Source: Micromonospora zingiberis (GTDB taxonomy: Bacteria; Actinomycetota; Actinomycetes; Mycobacteriales; Micromonosporaceae). From it: DNA of 64,000 bases. Each line of letters starts with the position of its first letter. Position 1 is the stretch's first letter. The stretch is taken from the NCBI RefSeq assembly GCF_004331455.1, contig NZ_SJJR01000008.1:1-64000 (forward strand), in the 5' to 3' direction. Position numbers and translations under genes: made by a program. Positions 23,964 through 31,132 of this stretch are shown piece by piece. A model generated the notes under the pieces. The model saw only the letters and a program-made list of their open reading frames with translations. It ran no database searches and was not told the origin of the DNA.

Positions 23964-25280
23964 ATGGCACCCGTGGACGTGGCCAGGCCTGACGAGCGGA
24001 CGTACGAGTGGGCGCGGCGGGGTGTGCGCGCGGTGCTCGCCGGTCTGGCCGCGATCGGCCTGGCCCTGGCCAACGTCGCGTTGCTCGGCGTATCGCTGCT
24101 GGCGCTGGTCCTGGTCCCGGTGCCGCTGCTCGGCATGGCGCTGGTGTCCTGGACGACGACGCTGGTCCGGAAGCGGGCGGATCTCGAACGTAGGCGTGCC
24201 GCACGGGCCGGGGTCCCGGTGCCACGTCCCTACCATCCGCCCCCGCAACGGGGCATTGCCGGCGGCTGGCGGCGCTTCCGGTGGATCGTCACGGACCCGG
24301 CCACCTGGCGCGACCTCGCCTGGCTCCTGCCCGGCGGGATCGTCGGGGCCGCCCTCGGCGTGATCTCCCTGGCCGTGCCGCTGTACGGGATCATGGGTCT
24401 GACGCTGACACCGCTGTGGATCTGGCTCGGCACCGACTGGTACGGATACGGCGCCGTCTGGTCCATCGACACATTCAGTGAAGGGCTGATCTGCCTGCCG
24501 CAAGGCGCCGCCATCCTCGCCGGCGGTCTGTGGGTGGCGCCGTGGCTACGGCGGGTCGACGCGTACTTCGCCCGACTCCTCCTCGCTCCGACCAGGGCCG
24601 CCGAACTCCGCCTGCGGGTAACCCAGCTGACTGTGACGCGCGCCGACACGGTGGACGCCCAGGCAGCCGAGCTGCGCCGCATCGAGCGCGACCTACACGA
24701 CGGCATCCAGGCGCGGCTCGTCTCGCTGGGCATGACGATCGGTCTCGCCGACGAACTGATCGACCGGAACCCGGCCGCAGCCCACGAAATGCTGGCTGAA
24801 GCGCGTGAAGCGAGCGGCACCGCACTTGTCGAGCTGCGGCACCTGGTCCGTGGTATCCATCCACCCGTGTTGGCCGAACGCGGACTGGACGGCGCGGTGC
24901 GGGCGCTGGCACTCAGCCTGCCCGTGCCGATCACAGTCGATGTCGACCTGCCCGGCCGACTCGACACACCCGTCGAGTCGGCCGCGTACTTCGCCGTCGC
25001 GGAGACACTGACCAACATGGTCCGTCACAGCCGCGCCCACACCGGATCGGTGTCCCTGCGGCACGCGGACGCAACGCTGACGATGGTGGTCGCCGACGAC
25101 GGCGTGGGCGGCGGCGACCCCGCGGCTGGTACCGGTCTGCGGGGCATCGAACGCCGCCTCGCCGCCTTCGATGGCACGATGGCCCTGTCGAGCCCGCTCG
25201 GGGGGCCCACCGTCATCACCATGGAGTTGCCGTGCGCGTTGTCATCGCCGAGGACCACGCGCTCCTCCGGGAAGGGCTGA
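23964..25280 (+). CDS. Sensor histidine kinase (NarL-type, DesK-like)
   Basis: A 438-aa membrane kinase. The N-terminal half has about four hydrophobic segments with the actinobacterial sensor domain (WRRFRWIVTDPATWRDLAWL, LTLTPLWIWLGTDWYGYG). The HisKA_3 dimerisation helix carries the phospho-acceptor His245 in IERDLHDGIQARLVSLGM. The ATPase domain has AVAETLTNMVRHSRA (N-box) and VVADDGVGGGDPAAGTGLRG (G1/G2). I chose ATG at 23964, directly before the sensor domain. An open frame continues far upstream but is antisense to the desaturase. Its 3' end overlaps the response-regulator start by 49 bp. With the divergent desaturase, it probably senses membrane state. Confidence 0.88.
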   Translation: MAPVDVARPDERTYEWARRGVRAVLAGLAAIGLALANVALLGVSLLALVLVPVPLLGMALVSWTTTLVRKRADLERRRAARAGVPVPRPYHPPPQRGIAGGWRRFRWIVTDPATWRDLAWLLPGGIVGAALGVISLAVPLYGIMGLTLTPLWIWLGTDWYGYGAVWSIDTFSEGLICLPQGAAILAGGLWVAPWLRRVDAYFARLLLAPTRAAELRLRVTQLTVTRADTVDAQAAELRRIERDLHDGIQARLVSLGMTIGLADELIDRNPAAAHEMLAEAREASGTALVELRHLVRGIHPPVLAERGLDGAVRALALSLPVPITVDVDLPGRLDTPVESAAYFAVAETLTNMVRHSRAHTGSVSLRHADATLTMVVADDGVGGGDPAAGTGLRGIERRLAAFDGTMALSSPLGGPTVITMELPCALSSPRTTRSSGKG

Positions 25281-25867
25281 CCCGAATCCTGCGGGCCTTC
25301 GACTTCGACGTCGTCGCCGCCGTCGACAACGGCCCGGCCCTGCTGCCCACCCTGATCACCCACCGGCCTCAGGTGGCGGTCATCGACGTCCGCCTCCCGC
25401 CGACGTTCACCGACGAAGGTCTGCAGGCCGCGATCGCGGCTCGTACCCAGATTCCTGGCTTGCCCATCCTCGTGCTCTCCCAGCACGTCGAGCCCTTGTA
25501 CGCCCGCGAACTGCTCAGCACCCCACATGGCGGTGTGGGCTACCTGCTCAAGGATCGCGTGTCCCACGTCGGCGAGTTCATCGACGCCGTCGGCCGGGTC
25601 GCCGCCGGCGGTACCGCCATGGACCCTGAGGTGATCTCACAACTCCTCGCCCGCCGAGAGCCGCTGGCGGTGCTCACCCCCAGAGAACGGGAAGTGCTCG
25701 GTGAAATGGCCGAAGGCCGCTCCAACGCGGCGATCGGGGCCAAGCTCCGCATCACCGAGAAAGCCGTGAGCAAACACATCAACAACATATTCACCAAACT
25801 TGACATGCCGCCCTCAGATGATGACAACCGGCGCGTCCTCGCCGTCCTGGCGTACCTCAACGGCTGA
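25232..25867 (+). CDS. LuxR/NarL-family response regulator
   Basis: A 211-aa two-domain regulator. The receiver domain MRVVIAEDHALLREGLTRIL has acidic pocket residues E7/D8, phospho-acceptor Asp52 (VIDVRLPP) and conserved Lys in YLLKDRV. The LuxR helix-turn-helix is LTPREREVLGEMAEGRSNAA followed by IGAKLRITEKAVSKHINNIF. The start is GTG at 25232, inside the kinase gene, indicating coupled translation. It should be phosphorylated by the kinase and act at the divergent desaturase promoter. Confidence 0.93.
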   Translation: MRVVIAEDHALLREGLTRILRAFDFDVVAAVDNGPALLPTLITHRPQVAVIDVRLPPTFTDEGLQAAIAARTQIPGLPILVLSQHVEPLYARELLSTPHGGVGYLLKDRVSHVGEFIDAVGRVAAGGTAMDPEVISQLLARREPLAVLTPREREVLGEMAEGRSNAAIGAKLRITEKAVSKHINNIFTKLDMPPSDDDNRRVLAVLAYLNG

Positions 25868-25986
25868 ACGGGTGGAAGGCGGATGGCAGACGCGGCTCGC
25901 CGCATCCGGCCTACGGTCACCTGGTAGGTCCATGGCGTTCCGTGTCACTTCAGCCATTACCCTCGCCTGCCCCGGTCGACGAGCGT

Positions 25987-26292
25987 TTACACCCGTACCT
26001 CACTGCCGGCAGTCAGCGGTAGCACCGAGAATCCAGGCGGGTCGTTGGGCCTCGTGGCTAGTACGACCTGGATCGGCCCGTCGGGCCCGCTGTCGAGCGT
26101 GACCACAACCGCTGTGCCCGCCGTGACGCCGAGATGAACAATGAGTGTCACGTCCGCACGTTCGTTCGGCGACGTGATCGGTGCGGCTGCCGGCTCGGTC
26201 TTCCGCACCACAGCTGGTCCTTTCCTCGCGGCCTCGGTCGATCGTCCCGAGCCGTAGATAACGTAGAGCCCGATCGAGGCATCGTTGTTCAC
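25987..26292 (-). CDS. Small hypothetical protein (possibly N-terminally truncated)
   Basis: A 101-codon frame from GTG at 26292: NNDASIGLYVIYGSGRSTEA then, after a low-complexity bridge, ADVTLIVHLGVTAGTAVVVT and IQVVLATRPNDPPGFSVLPL. In-frame protein-like sequence continues upstream of the start (DLGSASAVLAADSWPLTHVR then AGLRAVFEV) back to a TGA near 26424, with no better start. The gene may therefore have lost its 5' end where the recombinase remnant lies. No family recognised. Confidence 0.4.
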   Translation of the reverse strand: MNNDASIGLYVIYGSGRSTEAARKGPAVVRKTEPAAAPITSPNERADVTLIVHLGVTAGTAVVVTLDSGPDGPIQVVLATRPNDPPGFSVLPLTAGSEVRV

Positions 26293-26385
26293 CTCGAAGA
26301 CGGCCCGGAGCCCCGCCCGAACGTGTGTCAGCGGCCAGCTGTCGGCTGCGAGTACCGCCGACGCCGAGCCAAGATCATGAGGCAG

Positions 26386-26668
26386 GTGGACGCTGACCGC
26401 GCCGCGCTCGCGAAGGCCACCCGGTCACGGGTCCACACCCGCCTGCCGTCCGGCACCGAACTGCGCGGTGTGGAACGACCGGGACGACACCTGGAAGCGG
26501 ACCATCCTCGCGTCGATCATCGAGCGTATCGAGGTGTCACGGCACCCGGCAGGCTCTTGCATGGGCGAGTATCGCGGCCGCGGCCTGTGGGGCGGCTGGT
26601 TTCAGATAGGCGAGACGACGTTGGTGCGTCCCGAGGTGCAGGTACGGACTATGCGAATTCAGCGTTGA
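26386..26668 (+). pseudogene. Serine recombinase C-terminal remnant
   Basis: The plus strand reads VDADRAALAKATRSRVHTRL then, after a frameshift near 26467, WNDRDDTWKRTILASIIERI (EVSRHPAG follows), LVRPEVQVRTMRIQR and a stop. The W-x-D-R-D-x-x-W-x-R-T-I-L-x-x-x-I-E-x-I-E-V-x-R-H-P-x-G string is typical of the C-terminal recombinase region of large serine integrases/resolvases of actinomycete mobile elements. The catalytic N-terminus is missing. It is evidence that an integrated element once ended here. Confidence 0.55.
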
Positions 26669-26682
26669 CCGACCACCCGGGC

Positions 26683-26970
26683 CTACATGGTCTTGCGGCG
26701 CGCGAACTGTGTCGTCCACTTCATGGAATGGCGCGCCGGATCAAAACCCACAGCGGTCACCAACCATGCGGGCGCGGTATCAAACCACGGGCCGGGAGCG
26801 TCAAGAAGCCACCCCTGCGCCCCAAGCTTGTCGCATAAGGACAGCATGTGGCCGCTCATCACCTCCTGCTGGGTTGCCGTCAGCCACAGGTAGACCGTGT
26901 CTGAGCCCGCCGCGAAGGGGCTTCCCGGCACGTAGGCGCTATAAAGCTGCCCGTACTCCCACTTCTCCAT
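26683..26970 (-). CDS. Small DUF4177-like protein
   Basis: A 95-aa protein that begins MEKWEYGQLYSAYVP and contains LCDKLGAQGWLLDAPGPWFD, like the WEYxxxx...LGxxGWEL pattern of DUF4177-type proteins. It ends VGFDPARHSMKWTTQFARRK. The ATG at 26970 gives the family-like start; a longer frame to 27078 adds unlikely sequence. Function unknown. It lies between the recombinase and IS256 remnants and may be cargo of the former mobile element. Confidence 0.5.
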   Translation of the reverse strand: MEKWEYGQLYSAYVPGSPFAAGSDTVYLWLTATQQEVMSGHMLSLCDKLGAQGWLLDAPGPWFDTAPAWLVTAVGFDPARHSMKWTTQFARRKTM

Positions 26971-27163
26971 CAGCGCAGTCTGCTGCTGACGCGCTGAGTG
27001 AGGTTTTGGAATGTCGGCCAGCCGACACAGCGGCGACCGCGTTGCGGCCATCACCGAGGATCGGTGCCCATTGGCCACACCCGATCCCGGAAGGCGAATG
27101 GGTTGCGTCCACGGGAGTGGTGTGCGACTTGCCCGTGACGGGCGTTTTGCGTAGATGAGAGAC

Positions 27164-27224
27164 GGCCATCGCGTCGATCCTTCAAGACGACCAAGTCAGA
27201 GAAGGAAGAGAGGACGCGATGGCC
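27164..27224. repeat. 12-bp inverted repeat across the IS256-type transposase start
   Basis: GGCCATCGCGTC (27164-27175) and GACGCGATGGCC (27213-27224) are exact complements 37 bp apart. The right arm covers the transposase ATG at 27219. Inner CCTTC/GAAGG bases extend the pairing. A transcript could sequester the start codon, as in translational control of transposases. Confidence 0.5.
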
Positions 27225-27390
27225 GCTTCTGAGAGTGTGAACCCTGTTGACCTGCTGCGCGAGCAGATCGAGGGCGCGTCGCCGGATGTGTTGTAGGCGA
27301 TGGTGAAGAGGTTCGCGTAGATGTTGATGTCCGCCGAGGCGGACGCGATCTGCGGCGCTGGCTACGGGCAGCGCAGCGCTGAGCGGGGGC
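27219..27390 (+). mobile_element. IS256 (Mutator)-family transposase N-terminus with two nonsense codons
   Basis: From ATG at 27219 the frame reads MAASESVNPVDLLREQIEGA, SPDVL, stop, AMVKRFA, stop, then MLMSAEADAICGAGYGQRSA ER. Without the two TAG codons this is the classic N-terminus of IS256-type transposases (DLLREQIEGASPDVLRAMVKTFAxALMSAEADAICGAxYGERSxxR). The sequence is lost after about 27390. It is a dead element with no detectable right end. Confidence 0.8.
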
Positions 27391-27534
27391 GGTCGCCCTT
27401 GTGGTGGCTGCCGTGACCAGGGCCGTGGTAGCCGGCTCAGCGCGGATAGTCCTCATCCGGTTGATCGTTCTCGGGTGGACCATCGTGAGGGTCTGCGCAG
27501 CGGGACACTCCACCCGACGGGCGAGGGCGCGGCC

Positions 27535-28275
27535 TCAGGCGAACCGGCGGACCTGATCGCGGCGGTGGCCCCAGACGGTGAGCCCGGCGAAGATCGTGAT
27601 CCATACCGCGAGCATCACCAGTGACAGCGGCCCGACGGGCTCCCCGGTGAGCGCGACCAGCACCAGGTCGGTCGCGCCCCGGGTGGGTACGAAGGGTGCG
27701 ATCTGCTCGATGATCTCCGGCGTGTCCGCCTGGTCGAAGAACATCCCGCCGGCCACCGCCAGCGGCAGGAAGCCGATGCTGTTGGCGATGGCGGCCGCCC
27801 GCATCGACATCAGGTAGCCCATCGCCAGCCCCAGCAGGGTGAAGGTCACCACCGCGATCAGCAGCGCTCCCGCCGCCAGCAGCACCCGTGACGGCGGAGC
27901 CGAGGCGGCGGTGAACACTCCGGCCACCAGCAGGATCGGGACGATCGCCGCAGCGACGACCGCCAGCCCGACCAGCAGGTAGCCGAACATCTGCGGCGCG
28001 ATCCCGCCGGGCAGGGTGCGCAGATAGTGCCCCCAGACCGATTCCCGTTGCGCCGCGATCGCGACGCTGAAGTGGGCGACGCAGGCCATGAGCACCCCGA
28101 ACACCACCAGGGTCGCGGTGGCCGAGGTGATCGCCGCCGCGTCCTGCCCGATGAACGGTACGACGAAGAACACCATGACTCCGACCGGGACCAGCGCCAC
28201 GGTCAGGAACATCGTGGGCGTCCGGATGGTCTCGGCGAGGTTCCGCCGGGTGTAGGTCATGGTCAAGGAGGACAT
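27535..28275 (-). CDS. ABC-2 type transporter permease
   Basis: A 246-aa inner-membrane protein with six hydrophobic segments and the ABC-2 layout: N-terminal RRNLAETIRTPTMFLTVALV, later AAIANSIGFLPLAVAGGMFF and a C-terminal helix VMLAVWITIFAGLTVWGHRR. It pairs with the ATPase 16 bp upstream in an export system for a drug or lipid. As the last gene of the TetR-controlled operon it probably confers efflux-type resistance or secretes a small product. Confidence 0.88.
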   Translation of the reverse strand: MSSLTMTYTRRNLAETIRTPTMFLTVALVPVGVMVFFVVPFIGQDAAAITSATATLVVFGVLMACVAHFSVAIAAQRESVWGHYLRTLPGGIAPQMFGYLLVGLAVVAAAIVPILLVAGVFTAASAPPSRVLLAAGALLIAVVTFTLLGLAMGYLMSMRAAAIANSIGFLPLAVAGGMFFDQADTPEIIEQIAPFVPTRGATDLVLVALTGEPVGPLSLVMLAVWITIFAGLTVWGHRRDQVRRFA

Positions 28276-28291
28276 GGAACGGCCCTCCGGG

Positions 28292-29170
28292 TCAGCCGGT
28301 CCGCCGGTCGCCGGTGATCGCCAGGAAGGCGTCCTCCAGCGAGGCGGATTCGATCTCGATGTCGGTGAAGGATGCGCCGGAGGTCACCAGTTCCCGGACC
28401 AGCGCGGTGGCGTCGTTGGTGAGCAGATGGGTGCGGTCGGCGTCTCGCTCGATCGAGGCGACCCCGCTCAGCGCGGGCAGCATCGGGTCGGTCAGGGTGA
28501 CCCGTTTGAGCCGGACCCGGCCGCGGATCTCGGCGACACTGCCGTCGGCGATGATCCGACCGTGGTCCATCACCACGACCCGGTCGGCCAGCGCCTCCAC
28601 CTCCTCGATGTAGTGGCTGGTCAGCAGGACGGCTCCGCCGTCGGCGTGGAAGGAACGGATGCCGTCCCACAGCGCCCGCCGGGCGTCCACGTCGAGACCG
28701 GTGGTGGGCTCGTCCAGGAACACCAGCCGGGGCCGCCCCACGAAGGCCAGCGCGACCGCGACCCGCCGCTGCTGTCCGCCGGAAAGGCCGCCGGCCTGCC
28801 GGTCGGCCAGCGCAGTGAGGTCGAAGCGGTCAAGTAGTTCGGCCCGGTCCACCGGATCGGGGAAGTGCGCCGCGACGAAGTCCACCAGTTCGGTGACCCG
28901 CCAGGTCTCCGGAAGCCCGGTCTCCTGCGGCGTCACGCCGATCACGCGGCGGGTCGACTCGCTGCGCGGGTCGCCGCCGCACAGTTCGACACTGCCGGAA
29001 CTGGGCCGCAACAGGCCCGTCATCACGTTGATCAATGTGGACTTTCCGGCACCGTTGGGGCCCAGCAATCCGACTACCTGCCCGGCAGGGATATCCAGGG
29101 ACACGCCGTCCAGCGCGGTCGTGTCGTGGTATCGGCGGGTGACGTCGAGGGCGCGGGCGAGGACGGTCAT
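28292..29170 (-). CDS. ABC-2 transporter ATPase (drug-exporter type)
   Basis: A 292-aa ATPase of the CcmA/DrrA group. Walker A GPNGAGKST, signature LSGGQQRRVAVALAFVG, Walker B LVFLDEPTTGLD and H-loop LLTSHYIEE are all intact, and a DrrA-like C-terminal extension ends SLEDAFLAITGD. The ATG at 29170 overlaps the SDR stop (ATGA). A longer frame upstream is antisense to nothing known but overlaps the SDR gene, so it is rejected as the start. It forms an exporter with the ABC-2 permease. Confidence 0.93.
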   Translation of the reverse strand: MTVLARALDVTRRYHDTTALDGVSLDIPAGQVVGLLGPNGAGKSTLINVMTGLLRPSSGSVELCGGDPRSESTRRVIGVTPQETGLPETWRVTELVDFVAAHFPDPVDRAELLDRFDLTALADRQAGGLSGGQQRRVAVALAFVGRPRLVFLDEPTTGLDVDARRALWDGIRSFHADGGAVLLTSHYIEEVEALADRVVVMDHGRIIADGSVAEIRGRVRLKRVTLTDPMLPALSGVASIERDADRTHLLTNDATALVRELVTSGASFTDIEIESASLEDAFLAITGDRRTG

Positions 29171-29940
29171 GAGGCGGCCTCCGGGACCTGTCGGTTCGGG
29201 TCGGACATGATCGACGGGATAGCGGGGAAGGCAAAAGGGCCCGGCTCGCCGTGTGGGACGACCGGCCACGCCTGTCCGGTCCCGCCGCGTGCCAGCACCA
29301 GCTCGGCGACCTCGGCGACCCGTTCGGGCGACAGGACCGCCACTCCCATGTCGCTGATGAACGGGATCGCCTCGCCCAGGATCGGGGTGTCGATGAAGGT
29401 GGGGCACAGCGCGTTGACGGTGACGCCCCGGTCGGCCACGGTCGGCGCGACGGAGCGGACCAGCCCGATCACGGCGTGCTTGGTGGCCGCGTAGAGCGGG
29501 TTCATCGGGCTCTCGCTCAAGCCGGCCAGGCTGGCGGTGGCCAGGACAGCGCCGGAACCCTGCTCGGTGAACACCTCCAGGGCGGCGTGCAGCCCATAGA
29601 CCACCCCGTCGAGATTGACCGAGACCAGATCGCGGTAGTGCTCGGGCCGGAAATCCTCGATGAAGCTGCCCTGTTCACCGATTCCGGCGTTCAGCACGGC
29701 GACGTCGAGGCTGCCGAAGAGCGTGGTCGCGGTGCGGACGGCGGCGACGTTGTCGGCCAGCCGGGCGACGTCGGTACGGACGAAGGCGCCGGCAACCTCC
29801 CGGGCGACCATCTCCCCGGCCGGATCGACGTCGGCGATGACGACGCGGGCGCCGCCCGACGCGAAGCGGCGCGCGATGGCCGCCCCGATTCCGCTGGCTC
29901 CGCCGGTGACGAGTGCGACTGTGCCGTCGAGGGGGTTCAT
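29167..29940 (-). CDS. Short-chain dehydrogenase/reductase
   Basis: A 257-aa classical SDR. The cofactor motif is VALVTGGASGIGAAIARRF, with Asp in VVIADVDPAG favouring NAD(H). Further motifs are NAG in VAVLNAGIGEQG, the catalytic Ser in TASLAGLSES, and YxxxK in YAATKHAVIGL. It overlaps both neighbours by 4 bases. Its substrate is unknown; in a TetR/exporter operon it may modify the exported or inducing compound. Confidence 0.92.
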   Translation of the reverse strand: MNPLDGTVALVTGGASGIGAAIARRFASGGARVVIADVDPAGEMVAREVAGAFVRTDVARLADNVAAVRTATTLFGSLDVAVLNAGIGEQGSFIEDFRPEHYRDLVSVNLDGVVYGLHAALEVFTEQGSGAVLATASLAGLSESPMNPLYAATKHAVIGLVRSVAPTVADRGVTVNALCPTFIDTPILGEAIPFISDMGVAVLSPERVAEVAELVLARGGTGQAWPVVPHGEPGPFAFPAIPSIMSDPNRQVPEAAS

Positions 29941-30578
29941 GTCTTCTTCGTGGTGGACGGGACCGGCCGGGTGGCGTGGTCGATAGCGGTGGTGATCTCC
30001 CGCAGGTAACGGTCGATGTCGAGGTCGGGATCGCGGGACAGCGCGGTGGGTACGGCGTCGATCACGCCGCGCACGATCCGGGCCATGACGGTGACGTCGA
30101 AGTCCCGGAACTCGCCGCGTTCCTGCCCCGCCGCGAACAGGTGCTCCAGCGGCAGCAGCAGCTGCCGGTCGAATTCGGCCGGGTCGGCGTCGGGCAGGTC
30201 AGCCAGGCCACCGCCGGTGAGAATCTCCACGAGCGCGATCATCCGGGCCGGGTAGCGGCGCATGTACTCCAGGTTGGAGCTGAGGTAGGCGCGCAGTTGG
30301 CCCGCCGGCGTGGTCTCGGCGTCGATCAACGGTGTCATGAATGCCGCCGCATCGGTGTAGACGGTGGTGACGACCTGGGCGATCAGTTCGGACTTCCCCG
30401 CGAAGTGGTACGAGATCAGTCCGCGGCTGATCCCCGCACGGGTGCCGATCCTGCCCATCGACGCGCGGTGGTAACCGACCTCCGCGATGGTCTCCACGGC
30501 GGCGTTCACAATCTGAGCCCGCCGCGCCTCTTCGATGAAGGAGCGCGACTGGCCGTCCCGATCAGATTTTGGCACCAT
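29937..30578 (-). CDS. TetR-family regulator of the SDR/ABC operon
   Basis: A 213-aa TetR repressor. The helix-turn-helix is ARRAQIVNAAVETIAEVGYH then RASMGRIGTRAGISRGLISY. The all-helical ligand domain ends in RYLREITTAIDHATR. I chose ATG at 30578 (MVPKSDRDG); TTG at 30584 is the other option. It is the first gene of the operon (TetR-SDR-ATPase-permease). The palindrome ATTTTGGC-N6-GCCAAAAT covers its start codon, so it likely represses its own operon. The ligand is probably the exporter's substrate. Confidence 0.92.
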   Translation of the reverse strand: MVPKSDRDGQSRSFIEEARRAQIVNAAVETIAEVGYHRASMGRIGTRAGISRGLISYHFAGKSELIAQVVTTVYTDAAAFMTPLIDAETTPAGQLRAYLSSNLEYMRRYPARMIALVEILTGGGLADLPDADPAEFDRQLLLPLEHLFAAGQERGEFRDFDVTVMARIVRGVIDAVPTALSRDPDLDIDRYLREITTAIDHATRPVPSTTKKT

Positions 30579-30587
30579 GGCCAAAAT
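30566..30587. promoter_or_regulatory. TetR operator palindrome over the start codon
   Basis: ATTTTGGC (30566-30573) and GCCAAAAT (30580-30587) are perfect 8-bp arms with a 6-bp spacer that contains the ATG of the TetR gene. Its AT-rich arms stand out in this GC-rich DNA. Confidence 0.75.
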
Positions 30588-30775
30588 TTAGCATGTGATG
30601 CCAGTGGATTGCCAGCGTGGCCAAATCAGCAGGTCGGCGACCTTGAAGCGATCCCGTAGTAGGTCGAAGTCGGGTCCGCCCCGCCTCGGCGGCCTGGCGT
30701 AGGCACGCATCCGCGGCCCGCAGCCTGGCGGGAACCCCACCGCCGCCGGGACGCGCCGGGACGAGGCGGCCGAGC

Positions 30776-30808
30776 CGATAGCGAACGCATAGCCGACGCA
30801 TAAGCGAC
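30776..30808 (+). promoter_or_regulatory. Three 11-bp direct repeats, SARP-type binding site upstream of the lanthipeptide precursor
   Basis: CGATAGCGAAC (30776-30786), GCATAGCCGAC (30787-30797) and GCATAAGCGAC (30798-30808) follow each other with an exact 11-bp period. SARP regulators bind heptamers spaced 11 bp, just upstream of the -10 box. CACACT at 30814-30819 is a reasonable -10. A fourth copy, GCGTAAGCGAC (30851-30861), lies nearer the gene but out of phase. Two SARP genes lie at the end of the same locus. Confidence 0.65.
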
Positions 30809-30885
30809 CCGAGCACACTGACCGTCCACAGAGCGTGGCGCGGAAACCCTGCGTAAGCGACTCGCCCTAACGAGAAAGGACTGGT

Positions 30886-31107
30886 ATGGCCGACAACACG
30901 ACCGCGGATCCCACCGCGGGCAACCAGGCCGAGCATTTCCTCGACCTCGACGACCTCGACCTCGCCGGAGTCGACGTCGACACCTGGGACAAGACCGCGG
31001 GCGGTACCACCACCATCGCGTGCGTCACGCGGACGATCACGGTGGTCACCCGGGCTGTCTGCGGTTCGATCGACTGCGGCCCGCCGCCGCCCGGTGGCAG
31101 CTACTGA
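30886..31107 (+). CDS. lanA: Lanthipeptide precursor peptide
   Basis: A 73-aa precursor preceded by GAAAGGA. Leader residues 1-40 are acidic and contain a class I-like box, FLDLDDLDL (18-26, comparable to the FNLD box read by LanB), and end in TAGG. Gly39-Gly40 is a double-glycine site for the C39 peptidase on the transporter encoded five genes on. The 33-residue core begins TTTIACVTRTITVVTRAVC, continues GSIDC and ends in an unusual GPPPPGGSY tail. It has three Cys (46, 59, 64), seven Thr and two Ser. Plausible rings are Thr42/43 to Cys46, Thr55 to Cys59 and Ser61 to Cys64, leaving several dehydrobutyrines. The core resembles no lantibiotic I can name. Confidence 0.88.
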   Translation: MADNTTADPTAGNQAEHFLDLDDLDLAGVDVDTWDKTAGGTTTIACVTRTITVVTRAVCGSIDCGPPPPGGSY

Positions 31108-31132
31108 GTTCCGTCAGGTTGGTTGAAGACCA

